Assembly (NCBI GenBank): GCA_002341315.1
Contig: DDNV01000081.1
Coordinates: forward strand, 4,738-18,688
Source: Cellvibrionales bacterium UBA2511
GTDB lineage: Bacteria; Pseudomonadota; Gammaproteobacteria; Pseudomonadales; Porticoccaceae
Direction: 5' to 3'
Length of the DNA stretch: 13,951 nt
Shown: in pieces, positions 1-8,243 of the stretch
Layout of the letters: every line of letters starts with the position of its first letter
Position numbering within the stretch: the stretch's first letter is position 1
Notes under the pieces: generated by a model
Database searches by the model: none
The model's input: only the letters and a program-made list of their open reading frames with translations
Told to the model about the DNA's origin: nothing
Made by a program: the position numbers and the translations under genes

Positions 1-35
1 TCGACACTCTTTTCTTTCAGCTCGCTCGCTTTCAT
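1..35 (-). CDS. rpmC: 50S ribosomal protein L29, 5' end only
   Basis: Only the first 11 codons and part of a twelfth lie in the window; the gene runs off the low-coordinate edge. The visible product, MKASELKEKSV, is the usual N-terminus of bacterial L29, a small helical protein of the large subunit near the polypeptide exit, next to L23. The ATG sits three bases after the TAA of rplP, so its ribosome-binding site lies within the end of rplP and coupled translation is likely. rpmC directly after rplP is the standard S10-operon order, which supports the call despite the short fragment. Nothing can be said about the rest of the protein. Confidence 0.9.
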   Translation of the reverse strand, partial: MKASELKEKSV

Positions 36-38
36 GGC

Positions 39-452
39 TTACATCACCGTCCGAGTAACGACACGGGTGCTTACCGGCAGCTTGGCCGCGGCCAGACGGA
101 ACGCTTCACGCGCAACGTCTTCTGACACACCTTCCATTTCGTAAAGCATCTTGCCCGGTTGAATCTGGGCTACCCAATACTCTACAGAACCCTTACCTTT
201 ACCCATCCGCACTTCAAGTGGTTTGTTGGTAATCGGCTTATCGGGAAAAACCCGAATCCAGATCTTGCCACCACGCTTGATGTGACGGGTCATGGCACGA
301 CGGGCAGATTCAATCTGACGCGCAGTCAGACGACCACGACCTATGGCCTTCAGACCAAATTCGCCAAAGCTTACCTTGCTACCGCGCAATGCCAGACCAC
401 GGTTGCGGCCTTTGTGTTGCTTACGGAATTTTGTACGTTTCGGTTGCAGCAT
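39..452 (-). CDS. rplP: 50S ribosomal protein L16
   Basis: Encodes 137 residues, one more than E. coli L16, starting [11 protein letters not shown] and ending in the typical RTVM tail. L16 is a late-assembling large-subunit protein that helps form the A site and contacts the elbow of tRNA. The conserved segment [11 protein letters not shown] is present; its Arg82 corresponds to the E. coli Arg81 that is hydroxylated by the oxygenase RoxA/YcfD, so the target residue is retained (whether it is modified is unknown). The ATG at 450-452 is preceded by an AAGGG ribosome-binding site about ten bases upstream. It lies 25 nt after rpsC and 3 nt before rpmC, inside the S10 operon. Confidence 0.98.
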   Translation of the reverse strand: MLQPKRTKFRKQHKGRNRGLALRGSKVSFGEFGLKAIGRGRLTARQIESARRAMTRHIKRGGKIWIRVFPDKPITNKPLEVRMGKGKGSVEYWVAQIQPGKMLYEMEGVSEDVAREAFRLAAAKLPVSTRVVTRTVM

Positions 453-477
453 CTCGCTTGACCCTTAACTCGCAAAC

Positions 478-1158
478 TTACTTCTTTTTAGTCGGTGCTT
501 TCTTGGCGGGCGCTTGCGCCGCCTCTTCACCACCAATCACTTCGCCCTTAAAGATCCACACTTTTACGCCAATAATGCCGTAAGTTGTTGACCCTTCTGC
601 AGTGCCATAATCTATATCGGCCCGCAGGGTGTGCAGGGGAACACGACCTTCGCGATACCATTCTGAGCGCGCTATTTCAGCACCACCGAGACGTCCGCCT
701 ACCTGGATCTTGATGCCTTTTGCACCCTGCCGGATAGCATTCTGTACCGCCCGCTTCATGGCGCGACGAAACATAACGCGACGCTCCAGCTGCTGAGCGA
801 CATTCTGGGCCACCAGGGTGGCATCAAGGTCGGGCTTGCGAACTTCCTCGATGTTGATGTGCACAGGAACTCCCATTTGGGCAGAAACCTCGTTGCGCAG
901 TGCCTCAACATCTTCGCCCTTCTTACCGATCACAATACCTGGACGGGCAGTGTGGATAGTAATTCTCGCCGTTTGTGCGGGGCGCTCGATTTCAATTCGG
1001 CTGACAGAGGCATGGGCAAGTTTTTTATTGATAAACTCGCGAACACTCAAGTCAGCATTCAGTTTGTCTGCATAATCTTTCTGTCCGGCGTACCAGATAG
1101 AGGTATGTTTTTTAACAATACCCAGACGAATGCCTGTTGGATGTACTTTCTGACCCAT
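478..1158 (-). CDS. rpsC: 30S ribosomal protein S3
   Basis: Encodes 226 residues (E. coli S3 has 233). S3 sits at the mRNA entry channel of the small subunit and takes part in mRNA unwinding. A type-2 KH domain is visible, with the loop GKKG at residues 78-81. Arg131, Arg132 and Lys135, the residues tied to ribosomal helicase activity in E. coli, are present at identical numbers. The C-terminus is a short Ala/Lys-rich tail ([11 protein letters not shown]), which accounts for the length difference. The ATG shares one base with the stop codon of rplV (TAATG), and a strong GAGGAG site lies upstream, so translation is very probably coupled to rplV. Confidence 0.98.
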   Translation of the reverse strand: MGQKVHPTGIRLGIVKKHTSIWYAGQKDYADKLNADLSVREFINKKLAHASVSRIEIERPAQTARITIHTARPGIVIGKKGEDVEALRNEVSAQMGVPVHINIEEVRKPDLDATLVAQNVAQQLERRVMFRRAMKRAVQNAIRQGAKGIKIQVGGRLGGAEIARSEWYREGRVPLHTLRADIDYGTAEGSTTYGIIGVKVWIFKGEVIGGEEAAQAPAKKAPTKKK

Positions 1159-1505
1159 TAAACGGTCTCCTCATCGGCAACTTTCACGGTAATGTGACAA
1201 GAGCGTTTGAATATGCGGTCAGCACGACCCTTGGCACGCGGTTTGATGCGTTTCATGGTGGTGCCCTCGTCGACAAAGATTGTCGATACACGAAGCTCAT
1301 CAACATCCGCGCCTTCATTATGCTCAGCATTTGCAATAGCAGACTCGAGCACTTTTTTGATAATCGCCGCACCTTTTTTGGCGCTAAAAGCCAATATATC
1401 CAGCGCTTCCTCTACAGGCTTTCCACGCACCTGATCAGCCACCAGACGCGCCTTTTGCGCCGACAATCTGGCTCCGCGTAATTTTGCTGCTACTTCCACA
1501 GTCAT
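1158..1505 (-). CDS. rplV: 50S ribosomal protein L22
   Basis: Encodes 115 residues (E. coli L22 has 110). L22 binds 23S rRNA, and its long beta-hairpin reaches into the nascent-peptide exit tunnel, forming the constriction with L4. The hallmark segments [11 protein letters not shown] and [14 protein letters not shown] (the hairpin) are intact. The hairpin's return strand reads KRSCHITV, with a Cys where E. coli has Ser. No deletion of the kind linked to macrolide resistance is seen in the hairpin. The ribosome-binding site GAGG lies only about three bases from the ATG, an unusually short spacing. The stop codon overlaps the rpsC start by one base. Confidence 0.98.
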   Translation of the reverse strand: MTVEVAAKLRGARLSAQKARLVADQVRGKPVEEALDILAFSAKKGAAIIKKVLESAIANAEHNEGADVDELRVSTIFVDEGTTMKRIKPRAKGRADRIFKRSCHITVKVADEETV

Positions 1506-1524
1506 CTACCTCTTAAACACCAGC

Positions 1525-1800
1525 TTAACGCTTGGCCTTTTTGTCCGCTACGTGGCCGCGATAAGTCCGAGTAGGGGCAAACTCACCTAATTTGTGCCCC
1601 ACCATTTCCTCATTAACCAACACTGGTACGTGTTGACGACCATTGTGTATGGCAATAGTCAAGCCGACCATATCCGGGCTGACCATTGAACGGCGCGACC
1701 AGGTTTTGATCGGACGTCTGTCATTTTTTTCTTGCGCTTCATCGACCTTTTTCACAAGGTGAAGGTCGATAAAAGGTCCTTTCTTGAGAGAGCGTGGCAC
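1525..1800 (-). CDS. rpsS: 30S ribosomal protein S19
   Basis: Encodes 91 residues (E. coli S19 has 92), beginning [11 protein letters not shown] after the initiator and containing the conserved [21 protein letters not shown] block. S19 lies in the small-subunit head, works with S13 and contacts the P-site side of the subunit interface. The start codon is GTG, not ATG: the family N-terminus begins exactly there and a GAGG site sits about eight bases upstream. The gene is 23 nt downstream of rplB and 19 nt upstream of rplV. Confidence 0.98.
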   Translation of the reverse strand: MPRSLKKGPFIDLHLVKKVDEAQEKNDRRPIKTWSRRSMVSPDMVGLTIAIHNGRQHVPVLVNEEMVGHKLGEFAPTRTYRGHVADKKAKR

Positions 1801-1823
1801 TATATTTTCCTCTTCTCTATCAA

Positions 1824-2648
1824 TTACTTGCCGCGACGGCGCACGATCATATTTGTTGTGCGCTTGTTTTTTCTGGTCTTGTAACCTTTAGTCGGTATAC
1901 CCCAGGGGGTCACCGGATGACGCCCGCCGGATGTACGACCTTCACCGCCACCATGGGGGTGATCAACCGGGTTCATAACCACACCACGAACAGTGGGGCG
2001 AACACCACGCCAGCGAGATGCGCCAGCCTTACCCAGTGAGCGCAAGCTGTGCTCACTGTTGGAAACTTCACCGATGGTCGCACGACAATCCACCGGCACT
2101 TTACGCATTTCACCGCTGCGCAACCGCAAGGTGGCGTATTGCCCTTCACGGGCAACCAGTTGCACAGAAGTCCCTGCACTCCGCGCCAATTGTGCACCCT
2201 TACCGGGCTTCATCTCGACGCAATGAATAACACTACCCACCGGGATGTTTCTGAGAGGGAGCGTATTCCCCACCTTGATCGGCGCACTGACGCCGGACTG
2301 GATCATATCCCCGTCCTTCAGACCCTTCGGAGCAATAATGTAGCGGCGCTCACCATCGGTATAACAAACCAGAGCGATATAAGGTGTACGGTTCGGATCG
2401 TATTCCAGGCGCTCGACTTTTGCAGGAATACCGTCCTTGCTACGCTTAAAATCGATCAGCCTGTAATGCTGTTTATGGCCACCACCAATATGACGTGTTG
2501 TGATACGACCATTGTTATTGCGCCCACCCGTTCTGGTTTTCTTCTCGAGCAGCGGCGCATAGGGTTCTCCCTTGTGCAGATTCGGGTTGACGACACTGAC
2601 AACAAATCGGCGACCGGGAGACGTTGGCTTTCTCTTTACGACTGGCAT
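1824..2648 (-). CDS. rplB: 50S ribosomal protein L2
   Basis: Encodes 274 residues (E. coli L2 has 273). L2 is a primary 23S rRNA-binding protein needed for subunit association and for the peptidyl-transferase region. The OB/SH3 core with [17 protein letters not shown] (about residues 44-60) is intact. The invariant [13 protein letters not shown] stretch follows near residues 226-238; its His230 matches the E. coli His229 implicated in peptidyl-transferase function. The basic C-terminus ends [13 protein letters not shown]. The ATG has an AAGGGG site about ten bases upstream that overlaps the stop codon of rplW. S10-operon position is standard. Confidence 0.98.
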   Translation of the reverse strand: MPVVKRKPTSPGRRFVVSVVNPNLHKGEPYAPLLEKKTRTGGRNNNGRITTRHIGGGHKQHYRLIDFKRSKDGIPAKVERLEYDPNRTPYIALVCYTDGERRYIIAPKGLKDGDMIQSGVSAPIKVGNTLPLRNIPVGSVIHCVEMKPGKGAQLARSAGTSVQLVAREGQYATLRLRSGEMRKVPVDCRATIGEVSNSEHSLRSLGKAGASRWRGVRPTVRGVVMNPVDHPHGGGEGRTSGGRHPVTPWGIPTKGYKTRKNKRTTNMIVRRRGK

Positions 2649-2660
2649 CTCAACAACCCC

Positions 2661-2960
2661 TTATTCAGCAGCTACTGCAAAGTCAATGTCCTGACCCTGC
2701 GCAAGACGAACATACGCTTTTTTCCAGTCGGAGCGCTTACCCAAACCAAAGCGTGTGCGCTTGGTTTTACCCTTGACCTTGGCGACACGAACATCCATCA
2801 CCACCACATCAAACAGCTTTTCAACAGCCGCCTTTATTTCAAGTTTGGTCGCATTAGTAGCAACCTTGAAAGCAACTTGATTTTGACGATCGGCAGCAAG
2901 CGATGTCTTTTCCGTAATATGCGGCCCCAACAATACTTTAAAGATGCGCTCTTGATTCAT
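2661..2960 (-). CDS. rplW: 50S ribosomal protein L23
   Basis: Encodes 99 residues (E. coli L23 has 100). L23 lies at the tunnel exit and is the docking site for trigger factor and the signal recognition particle. Glu17, in the segment HITEKTS, corresponds to the E. coli Glu18 that contacts trigger factor. The conserved [10 protein letters not shown] motif is present in the C-terminal half. The start codon overlaps the rplD stop by four bases (ATGA), and the GAGGAG site lies within rplD, indicating translational coupling. It is followed 12 nt later by rplB. Confidence 0.98.
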   Translation of the reverse strand: MNQERIFKVLLGPHITEKTSLAADRQNQVAFKVATNATKLEIKAAVEKLFDVVVMDVRVAKVKGKTKRTRFGLGKRSDWKKAYVRLAQGQDIDFAVAAE

Positions 2961-3571
2961 ACCAGCATCTCCTCAATCTTTTTCAGTGCAGGCACGGTGA
3001 CCAACACTTTTTCAAAATGGATCAGACTGACAGGATCAACACCAACGGCGTCACGCACATCGACCTTGTGCAAATTGCGCGAGGAAAGGTACAGATTTTC
3101 TGTCACCTCTTCCGTCACAATCAGCACATCCTGAACGCCAAACTCACCGAGCTTCTGAACCAAGGCTTTGGTTTTTGGCTGATCAACATCAAAAGATTCC
3201 ACCACAACCAGGCGGTCCTGACGGGCCAGCTCAGAGAGTATGGATCTGAGCGCAGCACGATACATCTTGCGATTCAGCTTTTGCGAGTGATCCTGGGGCT
3301 TGGCAGCAAATGTCACGCCACCGGTACGCCAGATCGGCGAACGAATGGTACCGGCACGGGCACGGCCTGTACCCTTCTGCCGCCAGGGTTTTTTGCCACC
3401 ACCGCTGACTTCAGCGCGAGTTTTTTGCGCCCGCGTACCCTGACGGGCACCCGCCAAGTAGCTCGTCACCGCCTGGTGCACCAGATCCTGATTAAATTCT
3501 TTACCAAACGCGACCTCAGAAACCTCTATGGTTCCTGCGCTGCCTTTGGGAGTAGCTATCGTTAATTCCAT
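2957..3571 (-). CDS. rplD: 50S ribosomal protein L4
   Basis: Encodes 204 residues (E. coli L4 has 201). The long loop that enters the exit tunnel is intact, with [11 protein letters not shown] at 45-55 and [15 protein letters not shown] at 60-74. Lys66 matches E. coli Lys63, the site of a known erythromycin-resistance substitution, and is wild type here. The globular C-terminal part contains [15 protein letters not shown]. In E. coli, L4 also represses its own operon through the long leader before rpsJ; no leader of that size exists here, so any feedback must act at another site. The ATG is preceded by GAGGGGA eight bases upstream, and the end overlaps rplW by four bases. Confidence 0.98.
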   Translation of the reverse strand: MELTIATPKGSAGTIEVSEVAFGKEFNQDLVHQAVTSYLAGARQGTRAQKTRAEVSGGGKKPWRQKGTGRARAGTIRSPIWRTGGVTFAAKPQDHSQKLNRKMYRAALRSILSELARQDRLVVVESFDVDQPKTKALVQKLGEFGVQDVLIVTEEVTENLYLSSRNLHKVDVRDAVGVDPVSLIHFEKVLVTVPALKKIEEMLV

Positions 3572-3582
3572 CGGCGATCCCC

Positions 3583-4218
3583 TCAGCCCTTCACAGCAGC
3601 ACGAATGATCACGTCACCACCTGGCGCACCAGGCACAGCACCCTTGATAAGGAGCAGGTTACGTTCAGCGTCTATACGGACAATTTCGAGATTCTGCGTG
3701 GTAACACGCTCAGCGCCCATGTGCCCAGACATTTTTTTGCCTTTGAATACCCGGCCGGGCGTCTGACACTGCCCGATTGAACCAGGAGCACGGTGCGACA
3801 ATGAATTGCCATGCGTCGCATCCTGCATGCTGAAGTTCCAGCGCTTGATGACACCCTGAAAACCCTTGCCTTTAGATGTGCCGGTGGCATCAACTTTCTG
3901 ACCTGCTTCAAATTGCTCAACCGTGATATTACCGCCAACCTGCAAGTCTTCGGGCAAACCATCGACACGCAACTCCCAAGAACCTCTGCCCGCCTCAACA
4001 CCAGCTTTGGCAAAATGCCCAACCTGGGATTTACTGACACGGGAGGCCCGACGGGCACCAGTAGTCACCTGCACGGCAATATAGCCGTCAGTATCATCGG
4101 TTTTGATTTGAGTAATGCGATTGGGCTCCGCCTCGATCACAGTGACCGGAATAGAGGCGCCATCCTCAGTAAACACACGTGTCATGCCGCATTTGCGGCC
4201 GACTATACCAATAGTCAT
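3583..4218 (-). CDS. rplC: 50S ribosomal protein L3
   Basis: Encodes 211 residues (E. coli L3 has 209). L3 is an early-assembling large-subunit protein with an extension reaching the peptidyl-transferase centre. The start used is the ATG at 4216-4218, because [16 protein letters not shown] is the family N-terminus and GAGG lies about nine bases upstream. The frame stays open further 5' to a GTG at 4282-4284, but those 22 codons lack a ribosome-binding site and do not resemble L3. Gln150 lies in the conserved GSIGQ segment at the same position as the glutamine methylated by PrmB in E. coli. A 102-nt structured spacer separates it from rpsJ. Confidence 0.98.
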   Translation of the reverse strand: MTIGIVGRKCGMTRVFTEDGASIPVTVIEAEPNRITQIKTDDTDGYIAVQVTTGARRASRVSKSQVGHFAKAGVEAGRGSWELRVDGLPEDLQVGGNITVEQFEAGQKVDATGTSKGKGFQGVIKRWNFSMQDATHGNSLSHRAPGSIGQCQTPGRVFKGKKMSGHMGAERVTTQNLEIVRIDAERNLLLIKGAVPGAPGGDVIIRAAVKG

Positions 4219-4262
4219 TTGTCTAACCTCATAGTGTACGGGGCTATTACCCGCTATGGCCG

Positions 4263-4307
4263 CCCATTTCAGAGCGTTACACACGCCCTGCGTCGGCAGG
4301 ACATGGG
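4263..4307 (-). promoter_or_regulatory. Structured rpsJ-rplC spacer (possible three-way junction)
   Basis: Within the 102-nt spacer between rpsJ and rplC the transcript can form an outer helix CCCAT/ATGGG. It encloses a hairpin CCTGC-CGAC-GCAGG and a second small hairpin GCGT-GTGTA-ACGC, which lie almost end to end. A further CGGG/CCCG hairpin can form just downstream, before the rplC ribosome-binding site. There is no U-run, so it is not an intrinsic terminator. The spacer is far longer than others in this operon. A regulatory or mRNA-processing role is inference, based only on hand-drawn pairings. Confidence 0.45.
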
Positions 4308-4320
4308 TTTTCAGTACCGC

Positions 4321-4632
4321 TTATGTCAGGCTAATTTGAACCTCAACACCTGCGGCCAGATCCAGCTTCATCAGGGCATCAACAGTTTTCTCTGTCGGCT
4401 CAACAATATCCAGTAACCGCTTGTGGGTACGGATTTCATATTGATCACGCGCATCTTTATTAACATGCGGTGAAATCAAAATAGTAAAACGTTCTTTGCG
4501 AGTTGGCAGGGGAATCGGTCCACGAATCTGGGCCCCGGTACGCTTTGCCGTCTCAACAATTTCCTGCGTGGAAGCATCAATCAGCTTGTGATCAAAAGCC
4601 TTCAGGCGAATACGAATACGCTGATCCTGCAT
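4321..4632 (-). CDS. rpsJ: 30S ribosomal protein S10 (NusE)
   Basis: Encodes 103 residues, the same length as E. coli S10, and is the first gene of the S10 operon. S10 is a small-subunit head protein and, as NusE with NusB, also acts in transcription antitermination and links to NusG. The family N-terminus [15 protein letters not shown] fixes the start at 4630-4632, with GGAG nine bases upstream; the open frame extends 33 codons further 5' but crosses the promoter. The loop [13 protein letters not shown] is intact, including Val57, a position where changes reduce tetracycline susceptibility in some bacteria. It is wild type here. Confidence 0.98.
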   Translation of the reverse strand: MQDQRIRIRLKAFDHKLIDASTQEIVETAKRTGAQIRGPIPLPTRKERFTILISPHVNKDARDQYEIRTHKRLLDIVEPTEKTVDALMKLDLAAGVEVQISLT

Positions 4633-4697
4633 GGAATCAAACTCCAACTGTCTAAAGAGCCATCGAATCCCGCACATCGGGACCCGGAAAAATGGAG
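4633..4697 (-). promoter_or_regulatory. Short S10-operon leader with one strong hairpin
   Basis: The predicted 5' untranslated region is only about 60-65 nt. It contains a hairpin at 4664-4686 with a nine-pair stem (arms CGGGTCCCG and CGGGATTCG, including two G-U pairs) and loop ATGTG, ending about 30 nt before the rpsJ start. The E. coli S10 leader that mediates L4 control is about 170 nt with several hairpins and a U-rich pause site, so this leader cannot be the same device. The element CTCCA at its extreme 5' end is complementary to TGGAG in the rpsJ ribosome-binding site (4642-4646). Confidence 0.5.
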
Positions 4698-4702
4698 GCG
4701 AG

Positions 4703-4731
4703 ATTCTAAGTCTGCCCCCAACCCCTGTCAA
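4703..4731 (-). promoter_or_regulatory. Sigma70-type promoter of the S10 operon
   Basis: On the minus strand a perfect -35 TTGACA (4726-4731) is followed by a 17-nt spacer and a -10 TAGAAT (4703-4708). Transcription should start near 4696, giving a leader of about 64 nt before rpsJ. The bases after the -10 are CTCGCCTCC, a C-rich discriminator of the kind associated with stringent (ppGpp/DksA) control of ribosomal genes. The promoter sits downstream of the tuf terminator, so rpsJ onward can be transcribed independently of the str operon. Confidence 0.85.
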
Positions 4732-4755
4732 GCAAAAACCTGTTACACCAGGCGA

Positions 4756-4793
4756 TTTTTATCAGCTAGCGATCAATAGCATCGCGATAAAAA
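4756..4793 (-). repeat. Inverted repeat downstream of the tuf terminator
   Basis: TTTTTATC and GATAAAAA form a perfect 8-bp inverted repeat separated by 22 nt. Within the interval, GCGAT and ATCGC form a nested 5-bp inverted repeat with a 7-nt loop. On the minus strand the outer left arm is the U-tract of the tuf terminator itself. It may be incidental AT-rich sequence, part of a compound terminator, or a protein site upstream of the S10 promoter; the sequence alone does not decide. Confidence 0.4.
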
Positions 4794-4812
4794 GGGGGCC
4801 ACAGTGACCCCC
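4789..4812 (-). terminator. Rho-independent terminator after tuf (end of str operon)
   Basis: The minus-strand transcript forms an 8-pair stem at 4794-4812, with arms GGGGGTCA and TGGCCCCC (one G-U pair) and a 3-nt loop CTG, immediately followed by TTTTTAT. It begins 27 nt after the tuf stop codon. Stem strength, position and U-tract fit an intrinsic terminator that separates the str operon from the S10 operon. Confidence 0.9.
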
Positions 4813-4839
4813 GCAAACAAGACAGGTACTTTATTGCTA

Positions 4840-6066
4840 TTACTCAATAATTTTAGCGACCACGCCGGCACCGACCGTGCGACCACCTTCACGAATCGCA
4901 AAGCGCAGCCCGTCTTCCATTGCAATCGGCGCAATCAGCGTCACTGTCATCTGGACGTTATCTCCAGGCATAACCATCTCCACACCCTCAGGCAGCTCAC
5001 AAGCGCCTGTCACATCCGTCGTGCGGAAGTAGAACTGCGGACGGTAGCCCTTGAAGAACGGCGTGTGACGCCCTCCCTCGTCCTTGGACAGCACGTAAAC
5101 CTCTGCCTCAAACTTGGTATGCGGCTTGATGCTGCCCGGCTTACACAGAACCTGACCGCGCTCAACGTCATCACGCTTGGTTCCGCGAAGCAGAACACCA
5201 ACGTTCTCACCAGCACGACCTTCGTCCAGCAGCTTCCGGAACATCTCAACACCGGTGCAGACTGTCTTGGTGGTATCCCGGATACCCACAATCTCGATCT
5301 CTTCGCCCACTTTGACAACACCGCGTTCAACACGCCCGGTCACTACCGTGCCGCGTCCAGAGATCGAAAATACGTCTTCAATCGGCATCAGGAACGGCTG
5401 GTCAATCGCACGTTCCGGCTCAGGGATATAGGCATCCAGCGCCTCGACCAGCTTGCGAACCGCCGTGGTACCCAGCTCGTTGTCGTCTTCACCGTTCAGC
5501 GCCATCAGGGCTGAACCGGCAATAATAGGGGTATCGTCACCCGGGAAGTCGTAGGCATCCAGCAGCTCACGGAGCTCCATTTCAACCAGCTCGATCATCT
5601 CGTTGTATTCTTCAGAGCCAACACCACCGCAATCTTCTGCCAGCAGGTCTGCCTTGTTCAGAAACACCACAACGTAGGGCACACCCACCTGACGGGACAG
5701 CAGAATATGCTCCCGGGTTTGTGGCATCGGGCCATCTGTCGCACCACACACCAGAATCGCACCATCCATCTGCGCAGCACCGGTGATCATGTTTTTTACA
5801 TAGTCGGCGTGACCCGGGCAATCAACGTGTGCGTAGTGACGGCTCGGAGAATCGTATTCAACATGGGATGTCGCAATCGTGATACCGCGCTCGCGCTCTT
5901 CCGGCGCATTATCAATACCATCAAAGGCCATCGCCGAGCCACTGCCCCAAGTTTCGAAGCAAACCCGCGTCAGCGCCGCTGTCAGGGTCGTCTTACCGTG
6001 GTCAACGTGACCAATCGTGCCAACGTTTACGTGGGGCTTGTTACGTTCAAACTTTGCTTTTCCCAT
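4840..6066 (-). CDS. tuf: Translation elongation factor Tu, with G-domain insertion
   Basis: EF-Tu carries aminoacyl-tRNA to the ribosome as a GTP complex in the cytoplasm. The G-domain motifs are GHVDHGKT (19-26), RGIT (60-63), DCPGH (82-86, including the catalytic His86), NKAD (137-140) and SAL (185-187). Domains II and III follow, ending [10 protein letters not shown]. At 408 residues it is longer than E. coli (394). Most of the excess is about ten residues after NKAD, around [17 protein letters not shown], before the helix that contacts EF-Ts and L7/L12. The ATG at 6064-6066 has AGAGGA about nine bases upstream. It lies 43 nt after fusA and is followed by a strong terminator. A second tuf copy elsewhere in the genome is common in this group but cannot be seen here. 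Confidence 0.98.
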   Translation of the reverse strand: MGKAKFERNKPHVNVGTIGHVDHGKTTLTAALTRVCFETWGSGSAMAFDGIDNAPEERERGITIATSHVEYDSPSRHYAHVDCPGHADYVKNMITGAAQMDGAILVCGATDGPMPQTREHILLSRQVGVPYVVVFLNKADLLAEDCGGVGSEEYNEMIELVEMELRELLDAYDFPGDDTPIIAGSALMALNGEDDNELGTTAVRKLVEALDAYIPEPERAIDQPFLMPIEDVFSISGRGTVVTGRVERGVVKVGEEIEIVGIRDTTKTVCTGVEMFRKLLDEGRAGENVGVLLRGTKRDDVERGQVLCKPGSIKPHTKFEAEVYVLSKDEGGRHTPFFKGYRPQFYFRTTDVTGACELPEGVEMVMPGDNVQMTVTLIAPIAMEDGLRFAIREGGRTVGAGVVAKIIE

Positions 6067-6109
6067 TGTCTAGATCCTCTTAAAGATATGCTTTTTAATA
6101 TTTCAAAAA

Positions 6110-8215
6110 TTAGCGCTGGTTTTTTGCGATGACTTCATCGGCAATATTGCGCGGCGCCTCGGCGTATTTGTTAAATTCCATAGCAAATGTAGCGCGGCCC
6201 TGAGTGGCTGAACGCAAGTCGGTTGCGTAACCAAACATCTCTGCCAGGGGCACCTCTACATTAATAACTTTTCCTGAAACACTTTCGTCCATACCGAGAA
6301 TAATGCCACGGCGGCGGTTGAGATCACCGACCACGTCCCCCATATTTTCCTCGGGCGTAATCACCTCAACTTTCATGATAGGCTCAAGCAGAACAGCACC
6401 ACCTTTTTGGGCAAGCTGCTTGGTCGCCATAGACGCAGCAATTTTATAGGCCATTTCAGACGAATCGACATCGTGGTACGAGCCGTCATAGGCTGTCGCC
6501 TTCAAGCCCAGCAGAGGATAACCGGCGAGCACACCATTCTGCATCTGCTCTTCGATACCCTTTTGGACAGCCGGAATATATTCCTTGGGAACCACACCAC
6601 CGACAACTTCGTTGACGAACTCCAGCCCCTCAGCATTCTCATCCTCGCCCGGCTCAAACCGGATCCAGACGTGACCGTACTGACCACGACCACCGGACTG
6701 ACGCACAAACTTACCTTCAATCTCACAGGTATTGCGAATTGCTTCGCGGTAGGCTACTTGGGGCTTACCGATATTAGCCTCGACATTAAACTCGCGACGC
6801 ATCCGGTCTACCAGAATATCCAAATGCAGCTCGCCCATACCAGAGATAATGGTCTGACCTGTCTCTTCATCCGTTTTGACACGGAAAGAGGGGTCTTCCT
6901 GGGCGAGTTTGCCTAATGCAATGCCCATTTTTTCCTGGTCGGCCTTGGATTTTGGCTCTACGGCAACCGAGATTACCGGCTCCGGAAACTCCATGCGCTC
7001 CAGTGTAATAATATTGTTCAAATCACAGAGCGTATCACCTGTGGTCACATCTTTTAGACCAATCGCCGCTGCAATATCACCCGCCAGCACCTGCTTGATC
7101 TCTTCGCGATTATTGGCGTGCATTTGCACCATACGGCCGATACGTTCCTTCTTGCTCTTGACCGGATTTAAGACCGTATCGCCAGAATTCAGCGTACCGG
7201 AGTAAACACGGAAAAACGTCAGCGTACCCACAAAGGGATCGGTAGCAATTTTAAACGCCAGCGCAGAGAAGGGCTCATCGTCATCGGCCTTGCGCACCGC
7301 CACTGTCTCGCCATCATCGAGAATACCCTCAATGGCCTTCACTTCCGTGGGTGCCGGCAAATATTCAACCACCGCATCCAGCACGGCCTGAACACCTTTG
7401 TTTTTGAAGGCTGATCCACCGAGAACCGGCACGATTTCGTTAGCCAGTGTACGAGCACGCAATCCGGCCTTGATCTCTGCCTCGCTAAGCGCTTCGCCCT
7501 CAAGATATTTGTTCATCAACTCTTCATTGGCTTCGGCAGCGGCCTCAACCATGAATTCACGCATCTCCTGACACTGGTCAGCCATCTCTGCCGGTATTTC
7601 GGCATATTGAAATGTCATACCCTGGTCGGCCTCGTTCCAAAGCACCGCCTTCATTTTGATCAGATCGACCACACCCTTGAAGTTCTCTTCGGAGCCAATT
7701 GTCATCTGCAATGGCACGGCATTAGCCCCAAGGCGCTCCTTAAGCTGACGGACAACCATCATATAGTCAGCACCGGCGCGATCCATCTTGTTCACAAACA
7801 CCATGCGCGGCACTTCGTACTTATTGGCCTGCCGCCATACCGTTTCAGTCTGCGGCTGAACGCCGGAAGACCCACAGAGCACCACCACCGCACCATCCAG
7901 TACTCGCAGCGAACGCTCAACCTCAATGGTAAAGTCAACGTGACCAGGTGTATCGATCACATTGATTCGGTGTTGATCGAACTGCTGATCCATGCCTTGC
8001 CAGAAAGTGGTGACAGCCGCCGAGGTGATCGTGATACCACGCTCCTGCTCCTGAGCCATCCAGTCAGTGGTGGCTGCGCCATCATGCACTTCGCCCAGCT
8101 TGTGTGACAGTCCCGTGTAGAACAACACACGCTCTGTCGTAGTCGTTTTACCAGCATCTACGTGCGCACAAATACCAATATTTCGGTAACGGGCAATGGG
8201 AGTCTTACGAGCCAC
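6110..8215 (-). CDS. fusA: Translation elongation factor G
   Basis: Encodes 701 residues (E. coli EF-G has 704). EF-G is the GTPase that drives translocation and, with the recycling factor, ribosome splitting. The G domain shows AHVDAGKT (17-24), RGIT (59-62), DTPGH (88-92) and NKMD (142-145). The later domains are intact, including a domain IV tip segment SYHDVDSSE whose His (about residue 581) corresponds to E. coli His583. The start codon is GTG: the family N-terminus [15 protein letters not shown] begins there, no in-frame ATG fits better, and GGGGA lies about seven bases upstream. Its place between rpsG and tuf marks it as the str-operon copy rather than a fusA2 paralogue. Confidence 0.98.
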   Translation of the reverse strand: MARKTPIARYRNIGICAHVDAGKTTTTERVLFYTGLSHKLGEVHDGAATTDWMAQEQERGITITSAAVTTFWQGMDQQFDQHRINVIDTPGHVDFTIEVERSLRVLDGAVVVLCGSSGVQPQTETVWRQANKYEVPRMVFVNKMDRAGADYMMVVRQLKERLGANAVPLQMTIGSEENFKGVVDLIKMKAVLWNEADQGMTFQYAEIPAEMADQCQEMREFMVEAAAEANEELMNKYLEGEALSEAEIKAGLRARTLANEIVPVLGGSAFKNKGVQAVLDAVVEYLPAPTEVKAIEGILDDGETVAVRKADDDEPFSALAFKIATDPFVGTLTFFRVYSGTLNSGDTVLNPVKSKKERIGRMVQMHANNREEIKQVLAGDIAAAIGLKDVTTGDTLCDLNNIITLERMEFPEPVISVAVEPKSKADQEKMGIALGKLAQEDPSFRVKTDEETGQTIISGMGELHLDILVDRMRREFNVEANIGKPQVAYREAIRNTCEIEGKFVRQSGGRGQYGHVWIRFEPGEDENAEGLEFVNEVVGGVVPKEYIPAVQKGIEEQMQNGVLAGYPLLGLKATAYDGSYHDVDSSEMAYKIAASMATKQLAQKGGAVLLEPIMKVEVITPEENMGDVVGDLNRRRGIILGMDESVSGKVINVEVPLAEMFGYATDLRSATQGRATFAMEFNKYAEAPRNIADEVIAKNQR

Positions 8216-8243
8216 AATTTTTCCCCAACAAACAATTAATCTT

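Noticed and set aside
2049..3134. Long plus-strand open frame of 361 codons opposite rplB, rplW and rplD
   Set aside because: It lies wholly antisense to three conserved ribosomal protein genes, its product resembles no family I recognise, and it spans gene junctions. It is a by-product of the codon usage of the real genes.
4219..4284. 22-codon 5' extension of rplC starting at a GTG
   Set aside because: It has no ribosome-binding site and no similarity to L3, and it overlaps the structured spacer. The ATG at 4218 has a good site and the family N-terminus.
4219..4320. Possible internal promoter before rplC, with TACACT as a -10
   Set aside because: No acceptable -35 lies 16-18 nt upstream, and the match is weak compared with the two clear promoters in the window.
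4633..4731. 33-codon 5' extension of rpsJ
   Set aside because: It would translate through the -10 and -35 elements and the leader. S10 is 103 residues from the ATG at 4632, as in E. coli.
6067..6109. Possible terminator or promoter between fusA and tuf
   Set aside because: The 43-nt spacer is AT-rich, but I see no stem followed by a U-tract and no promoter pair; it holds only the tuf ribosome-binding site.
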